A stretch of DNA of 64,000 nt. Source: CAZPAV01 sp964584755. GTDB lineage: Bacteria; Actinomycetota; Acidimicrobiia; Spongiisociales; UBA5794. Of this stretch, positions 25,741 to 33,534 are shown one piece after another; within the stretch, counting starts at the first letter, position 1; each line of letters starts with the position of its first letter. A program made the translations under genes and the position numbers. The stretch lies in contig CAZPAV010000002.1 of NCBI GenBank assembly GCA_964584755.1, forward strand, positions 1 to 64,000. Direction: 5' to 3'. The notes under the pieces are model-generated. The model was not told where the DNA came from. It worked only from the letters and a program-made list of their open reading frames with translations, and ran no database searches.

Positions 25741-26198
25741 CAGGAGACGATGAACATGGTGAGGGGCTCGGCGACGAGGGCGGGCTTCTCCACGCCCTCG
25801 ATCTCGACGGTCACCTCCATCTTGAGGAGCCAGCGACCGGAGCCCTTCTCGGTCACGTCCACGAGTCGGGTCCGAGCCCGAACCCGGCTGTCGACCTTCA
25901 CCGGCTCGAGGAACCGCACCTTGTCGAGCCCGTAGTTGAGGGCGAAGACCGTGCCTTCGGGGGTGAGCATCGTCTGGTAGAGGAAGTGGGGCAGCAGCGA
26001 CAGCGTGAGGAAGCCGTGGGCGATGGTCGAGCCGAACGGCGTCTGCCGGGCCGCCTCCGGATCCACGTGGATGAACTGGTGGTCCTCCGTCACGTCGGCG
26101 AAGGCGTCGATGCGGGCCTGGTCGATGGTGAACCACTCGGAGACGCCGAGCTCCTCCCCGACGTGGTCGGCCAACTCGGCGGTGGGAACCAGGTTCAT
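25740..26198 (-). CDS. MaoC-family (R)-enoyl-CoA hydratase-like protein
   Basis: 152-residue hot-dog fold protein. The hydratase motif is visible as FADVTEDHQFIHVDPEAA followed by TPFGSTIAHGFLTLSLL, with the Asp and His of (R)-specific enoyl-CoA hydratases and NodN-like proteins. Expected to hydrate trans-2-enoyl-CoA. ATG at 26198 has GAGGAGG upstream. It is the first gene of the MaoC-metY-hydrolase run and diverges from an SDR gene with overlapping -10 boxes. Why a hydratase leads a sulfhydrylase gene is unclear. Confidence 0.85.
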   Translation of the reverse strand: MNLVPTAELADHVGEELGVSEWFTIDQARIDAFADVTEDHQFIHVDPEAARQTPFGSTIAHGFLTLSLLPHFLYQTMLTPEGTVFALNYGLDKVRFLEPVKVDSRVRARTRLVDVTEKGSGRWLLKMEVTVEIEGVEKPALVAEPLTMFIVS

Positions 26199-26233
26199 CA
26201 CGTTCCTCCTCGACGGGGCTGCTGTCCCCCACG

Positions 26234-26243
26234 ACTGTAGATT
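26234..26243. promoter_or_regulatory. Overlapping divergent -10 boxes
   Basis: On the minus strand TACAGT (26234-26239) serves the MaoC gene. On the plus strand TAGATT (26238-26243) serves the SDR gene at 26274. The two boxes share two bases, so polymerase could not occupy both at once. Both genes have short leaders with Shine-Dalgarno sites. Confidence 0.45.
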
Positions 26244-26273
26244 GTCGGCGAGGACCGCGGATCGAGGAGCGTC

Positions 26274-27062
26274 ATGGAACTGGTGGGGAAGGTGATCGTC
26301 GTCACCGGCGGAGGCAACGGGATCGGGGCGGCCATGTGCCGTCGGTTCGCCGCCGAGGAGCCCCGGGGCATCGTCGTCGCCGATCTCGACGCCGCGGCGG
26401 CCGCCGCCGTGGCCACCGCGGTGGGGGGGCTCGCCCGGCGGGTCGACGTCGCCGATCCGGGAGACGTGACGGCGCTGATCGCCGCCGCCGAGGACGCGTA
26501 CGGACCGGTGGACCTGCTCTGCCTCAACGCGGGGATCGCCACCGGCGGGAGCGTCGAGGTCTCCGACGAGGCGTGGCGGCGCACCTGGGAGGTGAACGTC
26601 ATGGCGCACGTCCTCGGCGCGCGGGCGGTCCTGCCCTCGATGCTCGCCCGTGGCGAGGGGTATCTGCTGCACACGGTGTCGGCGGCGGGCCTCCTGACGA
26701 ACCTCGGGGCGGCGCCGTACAGCGTCACGAAGCACGCCGCGCTCGCCCTCGCGGAGTGGCTGTCGGTCACCTACGGGGACGCCGGCATCCGCGTGTCGGC
26801 GCTCTGCCCGCAGTTCGTTCGCACGAGCATGCTCGACTCCCTCACCGACGTGGGGGAGGGGTTCCACGAGTTCGCCGTCGCCACCTCCAAGTCGCCCGAG
26901 GAGGTGGCCGAGGCCGTCGTCGACGGCATCCGTGCCGAGCGCTTCCTCATCCTGCCCCATCCCGAGGTCGCCGAGTACTTCCGCAACAAGGCCTCCGACT
27001 ACGAGCGATGGCTCGCCGGCATGCGCCGGCTCCAGCACCGCCTCGGGGCCGATCCGGTCTGA
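26274..27062 (+). CDS. SDR-family oxidoreductase
   Basis: 262-residue classical SDR. TGGGNGIGAAMCRRFA is the cofactor loop, LNAGIA the NAG motif, and the catalytic set is Ser in LHTVSAAGLL with Tyr/Lys in APYSVTKHAAL. CPQFVRTSML follows as in the 17-beta or retinol dehydrogenase-like branch. Substrate unknown. Start ATG has GAGGAGC upstream. Diverges from MaoC and converges on another SDR gene with a hairpin between. Confidence 0.87.
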   Translation: MELVGKVIVVTGGGNGIGAAMCRRFAAEEPRGIVVADLDAAAAAAVATAVGGLARRVDVADPGDVTALIAAAEDAYGPVDLLCLNAGIATGGSVEVSDEAWRRTWEVNVMAHVLGARAVLPSMLARGEGYLLHTVSAAGLLTNLGAAPYSVTKHAALALAEWLSVTYGDAGIRVSALCPQFVRTSMLDSLTDVGEGFHEFAVATSKSPEEVAEAVVDGIRAERFLILPHPEVAEYFRNKASDYERWLAGMRRLQHRLGADPV

Positions 27063-27080
27063 GCGGGGGCGCCTCCCCGC
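27063..27080. terminator. Short GC hairpin between convergent SDR genes
   Basis: GCGGGG / CCCCGC with a 6-base loop fills most of the 25-base gap between two convergent genes. Confidence 0.45.
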
Positions 27081-27087
27081 GGGCGGA

Positions 27088-27855
27088 TCAGAACACCCGG
27101 TACCCCCCGTCCACCACGAGCGTGTCGCCGGTGTGATAGCGCGAGACGTCGGAGGCCAGGTAGACGGCGATGCCGGCGAAGTCGGCGGGCGTCCCCCACC
27201 GTCCCGCCGGTATGCGGGGAAGGACCGCGCCGGCGAACCGCTCGCTGGCGAACAGCGGCGCCGTCATCGCGGTGTCGATCCACCCCGGGAGCACGGCGTT
27301 GGCGCGAATGCCGTACCGGCCGTACTCCACCGCGAGGCCGCGGGCCAGTGCGGAGACCGCCGCCTTCGTCGCCGCGTAGTGCTCTCCTCGCGGCATCCCG
27401 AAGATGGACGCGATCGAGGACGTGACCACGAGTGAGCCTCCGCTGCCGCGCTCCCGTAGGTGTCGAACCGCGGCGCGCAGGGTGAGGAACGCCCCGTCGA
27501 GGTTCACCCGCAGGATGTCCCGCCACTCGCCGAGGGACATGTCGGCGAATCGCGTGCCGCGGGTGCCGACCCCGGCGTTGGCGAAACAGGCGTCCACCTT
27601 CCCGAAGCGGTCGATGGTCGCGGCGAACGTCGCGGCCACCTCGTCCTCGTCGCCGACGTCGCAGCGGAATGCCTCGGCGTCCGCCCCGGCGTCACGGAGT
27701 CGTGCCACGGCGGCGGCGTTCTTCTCGGCGTTCGTGCCCCAGACGGCCACGGCGGCTCCGGCGCCGGCGAGGCCCTCCGCCATCCCCAGACCGATGCCAC
27801 CGTTCCCGCCGGTGACGAGCGCCACCTTGCCGGTCAGGTCGAACAGGTCCACCAC
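27088..27855 (-). CDS. SDR-family oxidoreductase
   Basis: 255-residue classical SDR. TGGNGGIGLGMAEGLA binds the cofactor, FANAGVG matches NAG, and the catalytic residues are Ser in VVTSSIASIFG with Tyr/Lys in EHYAATKAAVSAL. It ends with the common GGYRVF-type tail (VVDGGY). It resembles 3-oxoacyl-ACP reductase or gluconate dehydrogenase relatives. The first of two adjacent GTG codons (27855) follows GAGGAGGAG and is taken as the start; an upstream ATG at 27882 is less likely because the Shine-Dalgarno lies inside that extension. Confidence 0.85.
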   Translation of the reverse strand: MVDLFDLTGKVALVTGGNGGIGLGMAEGLAGAGAAVAVWGTNAEKNAAAVARLRDAGADAEAFRCDVGDEDEVAATFAATIDRFGKVDACFANAGVGTRGTRFADMSLGEWRDILRVNLDGAFLTLRAAVRHLRERGSGGSLVVTSSIASIFGMPRGEHYAATKAAVSALARGLAVEYGRYGIRANAVLPGWIDTAMTAPLFASERFAGAVLPRIPAGRWGTPADFAGIAVYLASDVSRYHTGDTLVVDGGYRVF

Positions 27856-28034
27856 GTCGCTCCTCCTCGTCGTCCCCGACATCAGCGACCCCACCGCGCC
27901 GGTCTCCCGCCACCGACCCGAGACCACCGGGAGCTCCCGTGGGGCCGCGGCGCAATCTACCTCCGGTCCGTCCCTGAACCGATTCCTCCCGGAGCCTTCA
28001 CGCTTCTCGAACATCCCCGGGCGAGGATCGCGCC

Positions 28035-29294
28035 ATGACGTACTCGGAGCGGGAGCGGACCAGCCACGTCGCCCGACGCCTCGGTTTCGGCGTCGAGCCC
28101 GAGATCGTCGCTCGCGCCGCCTCCGTCGAGGACGCCGTCGCCGCCGCGCTCGACCTCTCCCGCGAGACGCCCCGTCCCACGAACCTCGCCCCACCGGCGA
28201 CGCTCGAGGCGGACCGGTCCCGCGAGGCTCGCGAGGCCGCCTACCGCTACTGGCTCACCCAGATGGTGACCGGACCGCGCCGCATCGAGGAGCGTCTCTG
28301 CTGGTTCTGGCACGACCACTTCGCCACCGACATCCGCAAGGTCAAGTCCCCGTACCTCATGCTGCGCCAGCACCTGACCATCCGCGACCATGCCACCGGA
28401 TCCTTCGCCGACCTGCTCCACGCCATCGCCGTCGATCCGGCGATGCTCGTCTACCTCGACGGCGTCGAGAACCGCGCCGGGGCCATCAACGAGAACTTCG
28501 GCCGCGAGGTGATGGAGCTGTTCACCCTGGGTCGGGGCAATTACACCGAGGAGGACGTCGTCGCCGCCTCTCGCGCCTTCTCGGGGTGGGTCGTGGTCCG
28601 GCCGGGCGGGCGTGCCGCCCGGCTGGGCCTCGCCCCCTTCACGGCGACCTTCCTCCCCCGCCGCCACGACGACGGCGTGAAGACGCTCCTCGGAGTGACC
28701 GGGCGGCTCGACGCCGCCGCCGCCATCGACGTCATCCTCGACCACCCGGCCACCGCCGAGTACGTCGCCACCAAGCTGTTCCGGGAGCTCACCGGGCTCG
28801 ACCCCGATCCCGCGGCCCTGATCCGGATCGCGGCGGCGTTCCGGCGCGACTGGTCGATCATGGCGCTCGTCGAGGCGATCGTGTCCGAGCCCGCCTTCGC
28901 CGACGACGCCGCCATCCGGGCCAAGGGGCGGACCCCCCTGGAACGAGCCGTCGGGGTCCTCCAGGCCTTCGGCGGGGACGCCGCCGGGTCCGATCGCGTC
29001 CGCGCCTTCCTCGGCCGGAGCCTGCATCTCCTCGGCTACCTCCCCTTCTCTCCGGCCAACGTCGCCGGGTACCCCAAGGGTCGGCGCCTCCTCGGGCCCT
29101 TCCATCTCGTCCACGGTTTCGACCTCCTCGCCGCGTTCCCCCGCGACCTGCCGGATCTCGGCACCGAGGAGCTCGCCGCCCGCCTCGGCCTCTTCGACCT
29201 CGATCCCACCACCCGTGAGGTCCTCGACGCCGCGCCCGATCCGATCAGCCGCGCCGCGCTCGTCCTCGGCGCCCCCGAATACTTCGTCGTATGA
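28035..29294 (+). CDS. DUF1800 domain protein
   Basis: 419 residues. Matches DUF1800: HVARRLGFG near the N-terminus, LCWFWHDHFATDIRKV, MLVYLDG...AINENFGREVMELFTLG, YTEEDVVAASRAFSGW and GRTPLERAVG. The family has no proven enzymatic role and nearly always sits beside a DUF1501 gene, as here. No signal peptide is visible in this copy. Its stop overlaps the DUF1501 start (ATGA), so the pair is coupled. A secretion or surface-processing role has been suggested for such pairs only by context. Confidence 0.88.
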   Translation: MTYSERERTSHVARRLGFGVEPEIVARAASVEDAVAAALDLSRETPRPTNLAPPATLEADRSREAREAAYRYWLTQMVTGPRRIEERLCWFWHDHFATDIRKVKSPYLMLRQHLTIRDHATGSFADLLHAIAVDPAMLVYLDGVENRAGAINENFGREVMELFTLGRGNYTEEDVVAASRAFSGWVVVRPGGRAARLGLAPFTATFLPRRHDDGVKTLLGVTGRLDAAAAIDVILDHPATAEYVATKLFRELTGLDPDPAALIRIAAAFRRDWSIMALVEAIVSEPAFADDAAIRAKGRTPLERAVGVLQAFGGDAAGSDRVRAFLGRSLHLLGYLPFSPANVAGYPKGRRLLGPFHLVHGFDLLAAFPRDLPDLGTEELAARLGLFDLDPTTREVLDAAPDPISRAALVLGAPEYFVV

Positions 29295-30691
29295 ACGGCC
29301 GCGACCCCACTCGCGAGCCCCAGGCCACGCCACCGGACGACGGCCCCCCCGGCGAGGAGCCGCGCCCCCGCTGCCCCTCGATCACCCGCCGCCGCTTCCT
29401 CGCCACGCTCGGTGCCGGCGTGGCCGTCGCCACCGTCGGTGGCTTCGGCATCGCCGTGTGGGGCCGCAACCCCGCCGCGCCGTCCCCCACGACGACCCTC
29501 GGGAACGGACCCGGGACGAGTGCACCGCCGTCGGCGCCTCCGGGCACCATCGCCGTGCCCGAGGCGCGGACGCTCGTCGTCGTCGAGATGGGCGGTGGCA
29601 ACGATGGTCTCAACACCGTCGTCCCCTACGCCTCGACGCGGTACCACGACCTCCGCGGCGACCTGGCCGTGGCGGAACCGCTCATCCTCGACGACGAGAT
29701 CGGCCTCCACCCGTCGCTCGGCTTCCTCGCCGAGCGGTACGGCGAGGGCCGGCTCGCCGTGGTGGAGGGGATCGGTTACCCGGACCCCGATCTCTCCCAT
29801 TTCGCTTCGATGGCAGTGTGGTGGAGCGGTGCCTCCGGCGCCCCGGGAAGCACCGGATGGCTCGGGCGTTACCTCGACGCGACCGTGGGGACCGAGGACC
29901 CCCTCGCCGGCGTCTCGATCGGCCCGGGCCCGACCCCGGCCCTCCTCGGCGACCACTCCTTCATGGTGTCGGTGCAGAATCTCGCCGGACTCTCGCCGAC
30001 GCTCCCGCCGTGGATCGACACTGCCGACGAGCTGTTGGCGATGTGGAAGGGCTTCGCCCCGGCGGCGTTCGACGGGGCCACCCTGCTCGACGAGGTGCGC
30101 CGCGCCGTCGGCAGCACCGTGTCCGCCGCCGACGAGCTGGACACGATCCTCGCCGAAGGGGAGACCTCCCCGTCCTCCCGCGACCGCGTCGACGGGAGTC
30201 TCCGGGGCCGTCGCGACCTCGCGACCTCTCTCCAGGTCGCGGCCGCGCTCGTCGCCTCGCCGGCGCCGCCCCGCGTCGTCTACGTGCACGGCTGGGGGGA
30301 CTTCGACACGCACGAGGGGGAGACCCGTCGCCACGAGGAGCTCATGACGGCCCTCGACACGGCACTTCGGGACTTCTCCACGGACGTCGATGCGGCCGGC
30401 GTCGCCGATCGGGTGCTGGTGATGACGACCTCCGAGTTCGGTCGACGGGTGGCGTTCAACGGCTCGGGGACCGACCACGGGACCGCGGCGGCGCATCTCG
30501 TCCTCGGCGCGGCGGTGCGCGGCGGTCGGTACGGGGAGCCTCCGAGCCTCACGAGGCTCGACTCCCGGGGCAATCTCGTGCACACCGTCGATTACCGCTC
30601 CCTGTACGCGACCGTCCTCACCGACTGGCTGAGGGCCGATGCCGCGACCATCCTCGGCGGGGAGTTCCCCCGGCTCGGCTTCCTCGCCTGA
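29291..30691 (+). CDS. DUF1501 protein with Tat signal
   Basis: 466 residues. A twin-arginine signal is clear (TRRRFLATLGAGVAVATV, residues ~32-50), so the folded protein is exported. The body matches DUF1501: VVVEMGGGNDGLNTVVPY, LHPSLGFLAERYGEG, GYPDPDLSHFASMAVWW, GWGDFDTHEGE and TTSEFGRRVAFNGSGTDHGTAAAHLVLG. The last His/Asp-rich segment resembles the metal centre of the alkaline phosphatase/sulfatase superfamily, which is inference. Translationally coupled to the DUF1800 gene. Substrate and function are unknown. Confidence 0.88.
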   Translation: MNGRDPTREPQATPPDDGPPGEEPRPRCPSITRRRFLATLGAGVAVATVGGFGIAVWGRNPAAPSPTTTLGNGPGTSAPPSAPPGTIAVPEARTLVVVEMGGGNDGLNTVVPYASTRYHDLRGDLAVAEPLILDDEIGLHPSLGFLAERYGEGRLAVVEGIGYPDPDLSHFASMAVWWSGASGAPGSTGWLGRYLDATVGTEDPLAGVSIGPGPTPALLGDHSFMVSVQNLAGLSPTLPPWIDTADELLAMWKGFAPAAFDGATLLDEVRRAVGSTVSAADELDTILAEGETSPSSRDRVDGSLRGRRDLATSLQVAAALVASPAPPRVVYVHGWGDFDTHEGETRRHEELMTALDTALRDFSTDVDAAGVADRVLVMTTSEFGRRVAFNGSGTDHGTAAAHLVLGAAVRGGRYGEPPSLTRLDSRGNLVHTVDYRSLYATVLTDWLRADAATILGGEFPRLGFLA

Positions 30692-30698
30692 GGTGGGA

Positions 30699-31643
30699 TC
30701 AGGGGAGCCGGGAGAACCACAGGAGCGAACCGGCACCGGCGGCGACGAGGAAGACGAGGCCCGCGGCGAGGAACCACTCCCACACCTCCCGATCGACGGA
30801 GACGAACCCGATCCGGGAGCCGATGTCGTCGAGGATCTGCTGCAGCTCCGCGACGGAGGCCGCGGTGAAGAACCGGCCCCCGGTGGCCTCGGCCACGGCG
30901 CGCAGCGCCGCCTCGTCGGGGGGTACCGGGATGAGGTCGCCCTGGTAGGTGATCGCACCGGACGCGGTCCCGAAGGAGATCGTCGAGACGGGCACGCCGG
31001 CGGCAGCGGCCGCCTGAGCCGCCGCGGCCGAGTCCCGACCCATCGTCGTCGTACCGTCCGAGAGGACCACGATCGCCGCCGGCACGTCCTCCCCCACGTC
31101 CTGCTCCTCGCGGGCGACGAGGTCCAATGCGGCGTAGATCGCCTCCCCGACCGCCGTTCCCTCGGCGAGTCGGAGTCGATCGATCCCCGCCTTCACCTCC
31201 GCCTTGTCGGTGGTGGGTGCCACTGCGGGAAGCGCCGAGCCGGCGAAGGGGACGAGGCCGACGCGCAGGGAGCCGGGCGCCAGGTCGACGAACCGCCGTG
31301 CCGCCTCCTGGGCGGCCTCGAGCCGGCTCGGCGGTACGTCCGTGGCCTGCATGGAGAGCGAGACGTCCACGGCCACGATGACGGTGGCCTCCTCCCGGGG
31401 GACGCGGACCGTGGTGACGGGGCGGGCGAGCGCCACCGCCGTGACGGCGAGTGCGCCAACGAAGAGCGCCGCCGGCAGGTGCCGCCGCCAGCCGGGACGG
31501 TCCGGGGCGACCCGATCGAGGAGCTCGACGGTGGTGAACCGCACCACGTGTCGGTGCTTGCGTCCCAACGCGACGAGGTAGGCGGCGACGAACCACGCCG
31601 GGAGGAGGAGCAGCCACAGCCGCGCCGGAAGAAGGAACCTCAC
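30699..31643 (-). CDS. VWA-domain membrane protein (BatA-like)
   Basis: 314 residues. Two N-terminal helices (RLWLLLLPAWFVAAYLVAL and HLPAALFVGALAVTAVAL) and one C-terminal helix flank a von Willebrand A domain. The MIDAS metal site is intact: DVSLSMQATD (DxSxS), then GTAVGEA and VVLSDGTTTMG. BatA-type proteins work with MoxR AAA ATPases and DUF58 proteins in envelope stress or complex assembly. It ends the protease-moxR-DUF58-vWA operon, with a four-base overlap to DUF58 (31640-31643). Confidence 0.88.
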   Translation of the reverse strand: MRFLLPARLWLLLLPAWFVAAYLVALGRKHRHVVRFTTVELLDRVAPDRPGWRRHLPAALFVGALAVTAVALARPVTTVRVPREEATVIVAVDVSLSMQATDVPPSRLEAAQEAARRFVDLAPGSLRVGLVPFAGSALPAVAPTTDKAEVKAGIDRLRLAEGTAVGEAIYAALDLVAREEQDVGEDVPAAIVVLSDGTTTMGRDSAAAAQAAAAAGVPVSTISFGTASGAITYQGDLIPVPPDEAALRAVAEATGGRFFTAASVAELQQILDDIGSRIGFVSVDREVWEWFLAAGLVFLVAAGAGSLLWFSRLP

Positions 31644-32536
31644 GGTCGCCTCCCCGTCGTGTGGCCGCGTCGGCGCACGACGTGCCGGACCAGGTCTCGC
31701 ACCCAGTCGCGGTCGGTACGCAGGACGAGGTGATCCGCCCCCGCCCGGCGCAGCCGCTCCCCGATCTCCTGTCGCTGCGCGGAGGCCGCCGCGCCGTAGC
31801 GGGCACGAAGCGCCGGTGACGCGGTGTCGACCCAGCGGCGGCGTCCCGTCTCGGGATCCACGACGGCGATGACGCCCACGTCGGCGAGCTCGAGCTCGCG
31901 GGGATCCACCACCTCGAAGACGAGGACGTCGTGACGGCGGGCGAGCGCCCGCAACGAACGATCCCAGTCTCCGGCGTCGAGGAAGTCGGATGCGACCGCG
32001 ACGAGCCCGCGCCGGCGGGCGAGCCGGCCCGCCTCCCGGAGACCGGCGGCGAGATCGGCACGTCCCCCGTCGCGATCCGTGGAGAGGAGCCGGTAGAGGA
32101 TTCCCTCGAGATGCCGCCGCCCTCCGCGATGGCGCATCCAGGTGGTGCCCCTCCCGTCGAGGAGGAGCGCTCCGGTGCGGTTGCCCCCCCGCTGGGTCAG
32201 ATACCCGACGGCCCCGACGGCGCCGACGGCGACGTCCCGCTTCTCGCCGGCGGCGGTCCCGAAGCTCATCGATCCGGACAGGTCCACCACGAGGGTCGTC
32301 TCGAGCTCCCGGTCCGCGATCGTGTCCCGCACGTGGGGCTCGCCGGTCCGGGCGGTCACGTTCCAGTCGATCCGCCGCACGTCGTCGCCAGGCAGGTAGC
32401 GGCGGGCCTCCCCCAGCTCGCTGCCGTGCCCGGGCACGAGTCCCCGGTGGTCGCCTTGGAGGATGCCGTCGAGCCGACGGAACACCTTCAGCTCGAGGGT
32501 GCGGAGCGCGGCGTGGCGGCCGGCGCGGCGGTTCAC
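31640..32536 (-). CDS. DUF58 domain protein
   Basis: 298 residues. The DUF58 core is clear: GLVPGHGSELGEARRYLPG region, DDVRRIDWNVTARTGEPHVRD and ETTLVVDLSGSMSFG, the last being a VWA-like metal motif. DUF58 proteins are obligate partners of MoxR ATPases. Both ends overlap neighbours by four bases, so it is tightly coupled in the operon. No membrane segment is seen, unlike some DUF58 proteins with two N-terminal helices. Confidence 0.9.
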   Translation of the reverse strand: MNRRAGRHAALRTLELKVFRRLDGILQGDHRGLVPGHGSELGEARRYLPGDDVRRIDWNVTARTGEPHVRDTIADRELETTLVVDLSGSMSFGTAAGEKRDVAVGAVGAVGYLTQRGGNRTGALLLDGRGTTWMRHRGGRRHLEGILYRLLSTDRDGGRADLAAGLREAGRLARRRGLVAVASDFLDAGDWDRSLRALARRHDVLVFEVVDPRELELADVGVIAVVDPETGRRRWVDTASPALRARYGAAASAQRQEIGERLRRAGADHLVLRTDRDWVRDLVRHVVRRRGHTTGRRP

Positions 32537-33534
32537 GACCCGGCCTGCGCCTCGCCCCGGACCGCGACCCGCGGTGCCGGCATCGTCGAGAGGAGCTCGA
32601 CGAGGACGTCGTCCACCGTCACGCCGTCGGCGAGCGCCTCGTAGGAGAGGACGAGCCGATGGTTGAGGACGTCGTACGCGACGTCGTACACGTCCTGGGG
32701 AAGGACGTACCCCCGGCCGCGGAGGAGCGCCATCGCCTTCCCCGCGGCGACGAGGCCGAGCGACGCCCGGGGACTGGCTCCGTAGGCGATCAACCCGGCG
32801 AGCGCCGGGAGGCCGGCCTCGGCCGGGTCTCTGGTCGCCAGCACGATCCGGACGGCGTAGTCGGTGACGGCCGGGTCGACGTAGACGCCGCGAGCGACCT
32901 CCTGCATGCCGAGGACGTCCTCGGTGTCGAGGATCCGCTCGGCGCGGTCGGGACCGATGCCCATCCGCCGGACGATCTCCTTCTCCTCGTCGGGGGTCGG
33001 GTAGCCCACCGGGATCCGCATGAGGAACCGGTCACGTTGCGCCTCCGGGAGCGGGTAGACGCCTTCCGACTCGATCGGGTTCTGCGTGGCCATGACGAGG
33101 AAGGGGCGCGGGGCCGGGAAGGTCCGGTCGCCGATCGTCACCTGCCGCTCGGCCATGACCTCGAGCATGGCGGACTGCACCTTCGCCGGGGCACGGTTGA
33201 TCTCGTCGGCGAGGACGAAGTTCGCCAGCACCGGCCCGACCTCCACGTCGAAGGTCTCCCGCGACGCCCGGTAGATGCGGGTGCCGACGATGTCGGAGGG
33301 GATGAGGTCGGGGGTGAACTGGATCCGGCTGAACGTCCCTCCGAGGACCCGGGCCATGGTGCGCAGCGCGATCGTCTTCCCCAGACCCGGTACGCCCTCG
33401 AGGAGGCAGTGTCCGTCGGCGACGAGCCCGACCATGAGCCGCTCCAGGACTCGGTCCTGGCCGACGATGACCTTGCGGATCTCGAAGAGGGCCTGCTCGA
33501 GTTGGGTGGATCGCAGCGCGAAGTCGTCCGTCAC
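32533..33534 (-). CDS. MoxR-family AAA+ ATPase
   Basis: 333 residues. Walker A is GVPGLGKTIAL, Walker B LADEINRAPAKVQSA, sensor I ATQNPIESEGVYPLPEAQ with the arginine finger region RDRFLMRI. The C-terminal lid holds GASPRASLGLVAAGKAMA. MoxR proteins act as chaperone-like ATPases that insert cofactors or mature VWA-domain partners. It overlaps both the upstream protease gene and downstream DUF58 gene by four bases, so all four products are expected together. Confidence 0.92.
   Translation of the reverse strand: MTDDFALRSTQLEQALFEIRKVIVGQDRVLERLMVGLVADGHCLLEGVPGLGKTIALRTMARVLGGTFSRIQFTPDLIPSDIVGTRIYRASRETFDVEVGPVLANFVLADEINRAPAKVQSAMLEVMAERQVTIGDRTFPAPRPFLVMATQNPIESEGVYPLPEAQRDRFLMRIPVGYPTPDEEKEIVRRMGIGPDRAERILDTEDVLGMQEVARGVYVDPAVTDYAVRIVLATRDPAEAGLPALAGLIAYGASPRASLGLVAAGKAMALLRGRGYVLPQDVYDVAYDVLNHRLVLSYEALADGVTVDDVLVELLSTMPAPRVAVRGEAQAGS

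Noticed and set aside
28035..30691. Phage or transposon origin of the DUF1800/DUF1501 pair
   Set aside because: No integrase, repeats or base composition change flank it.
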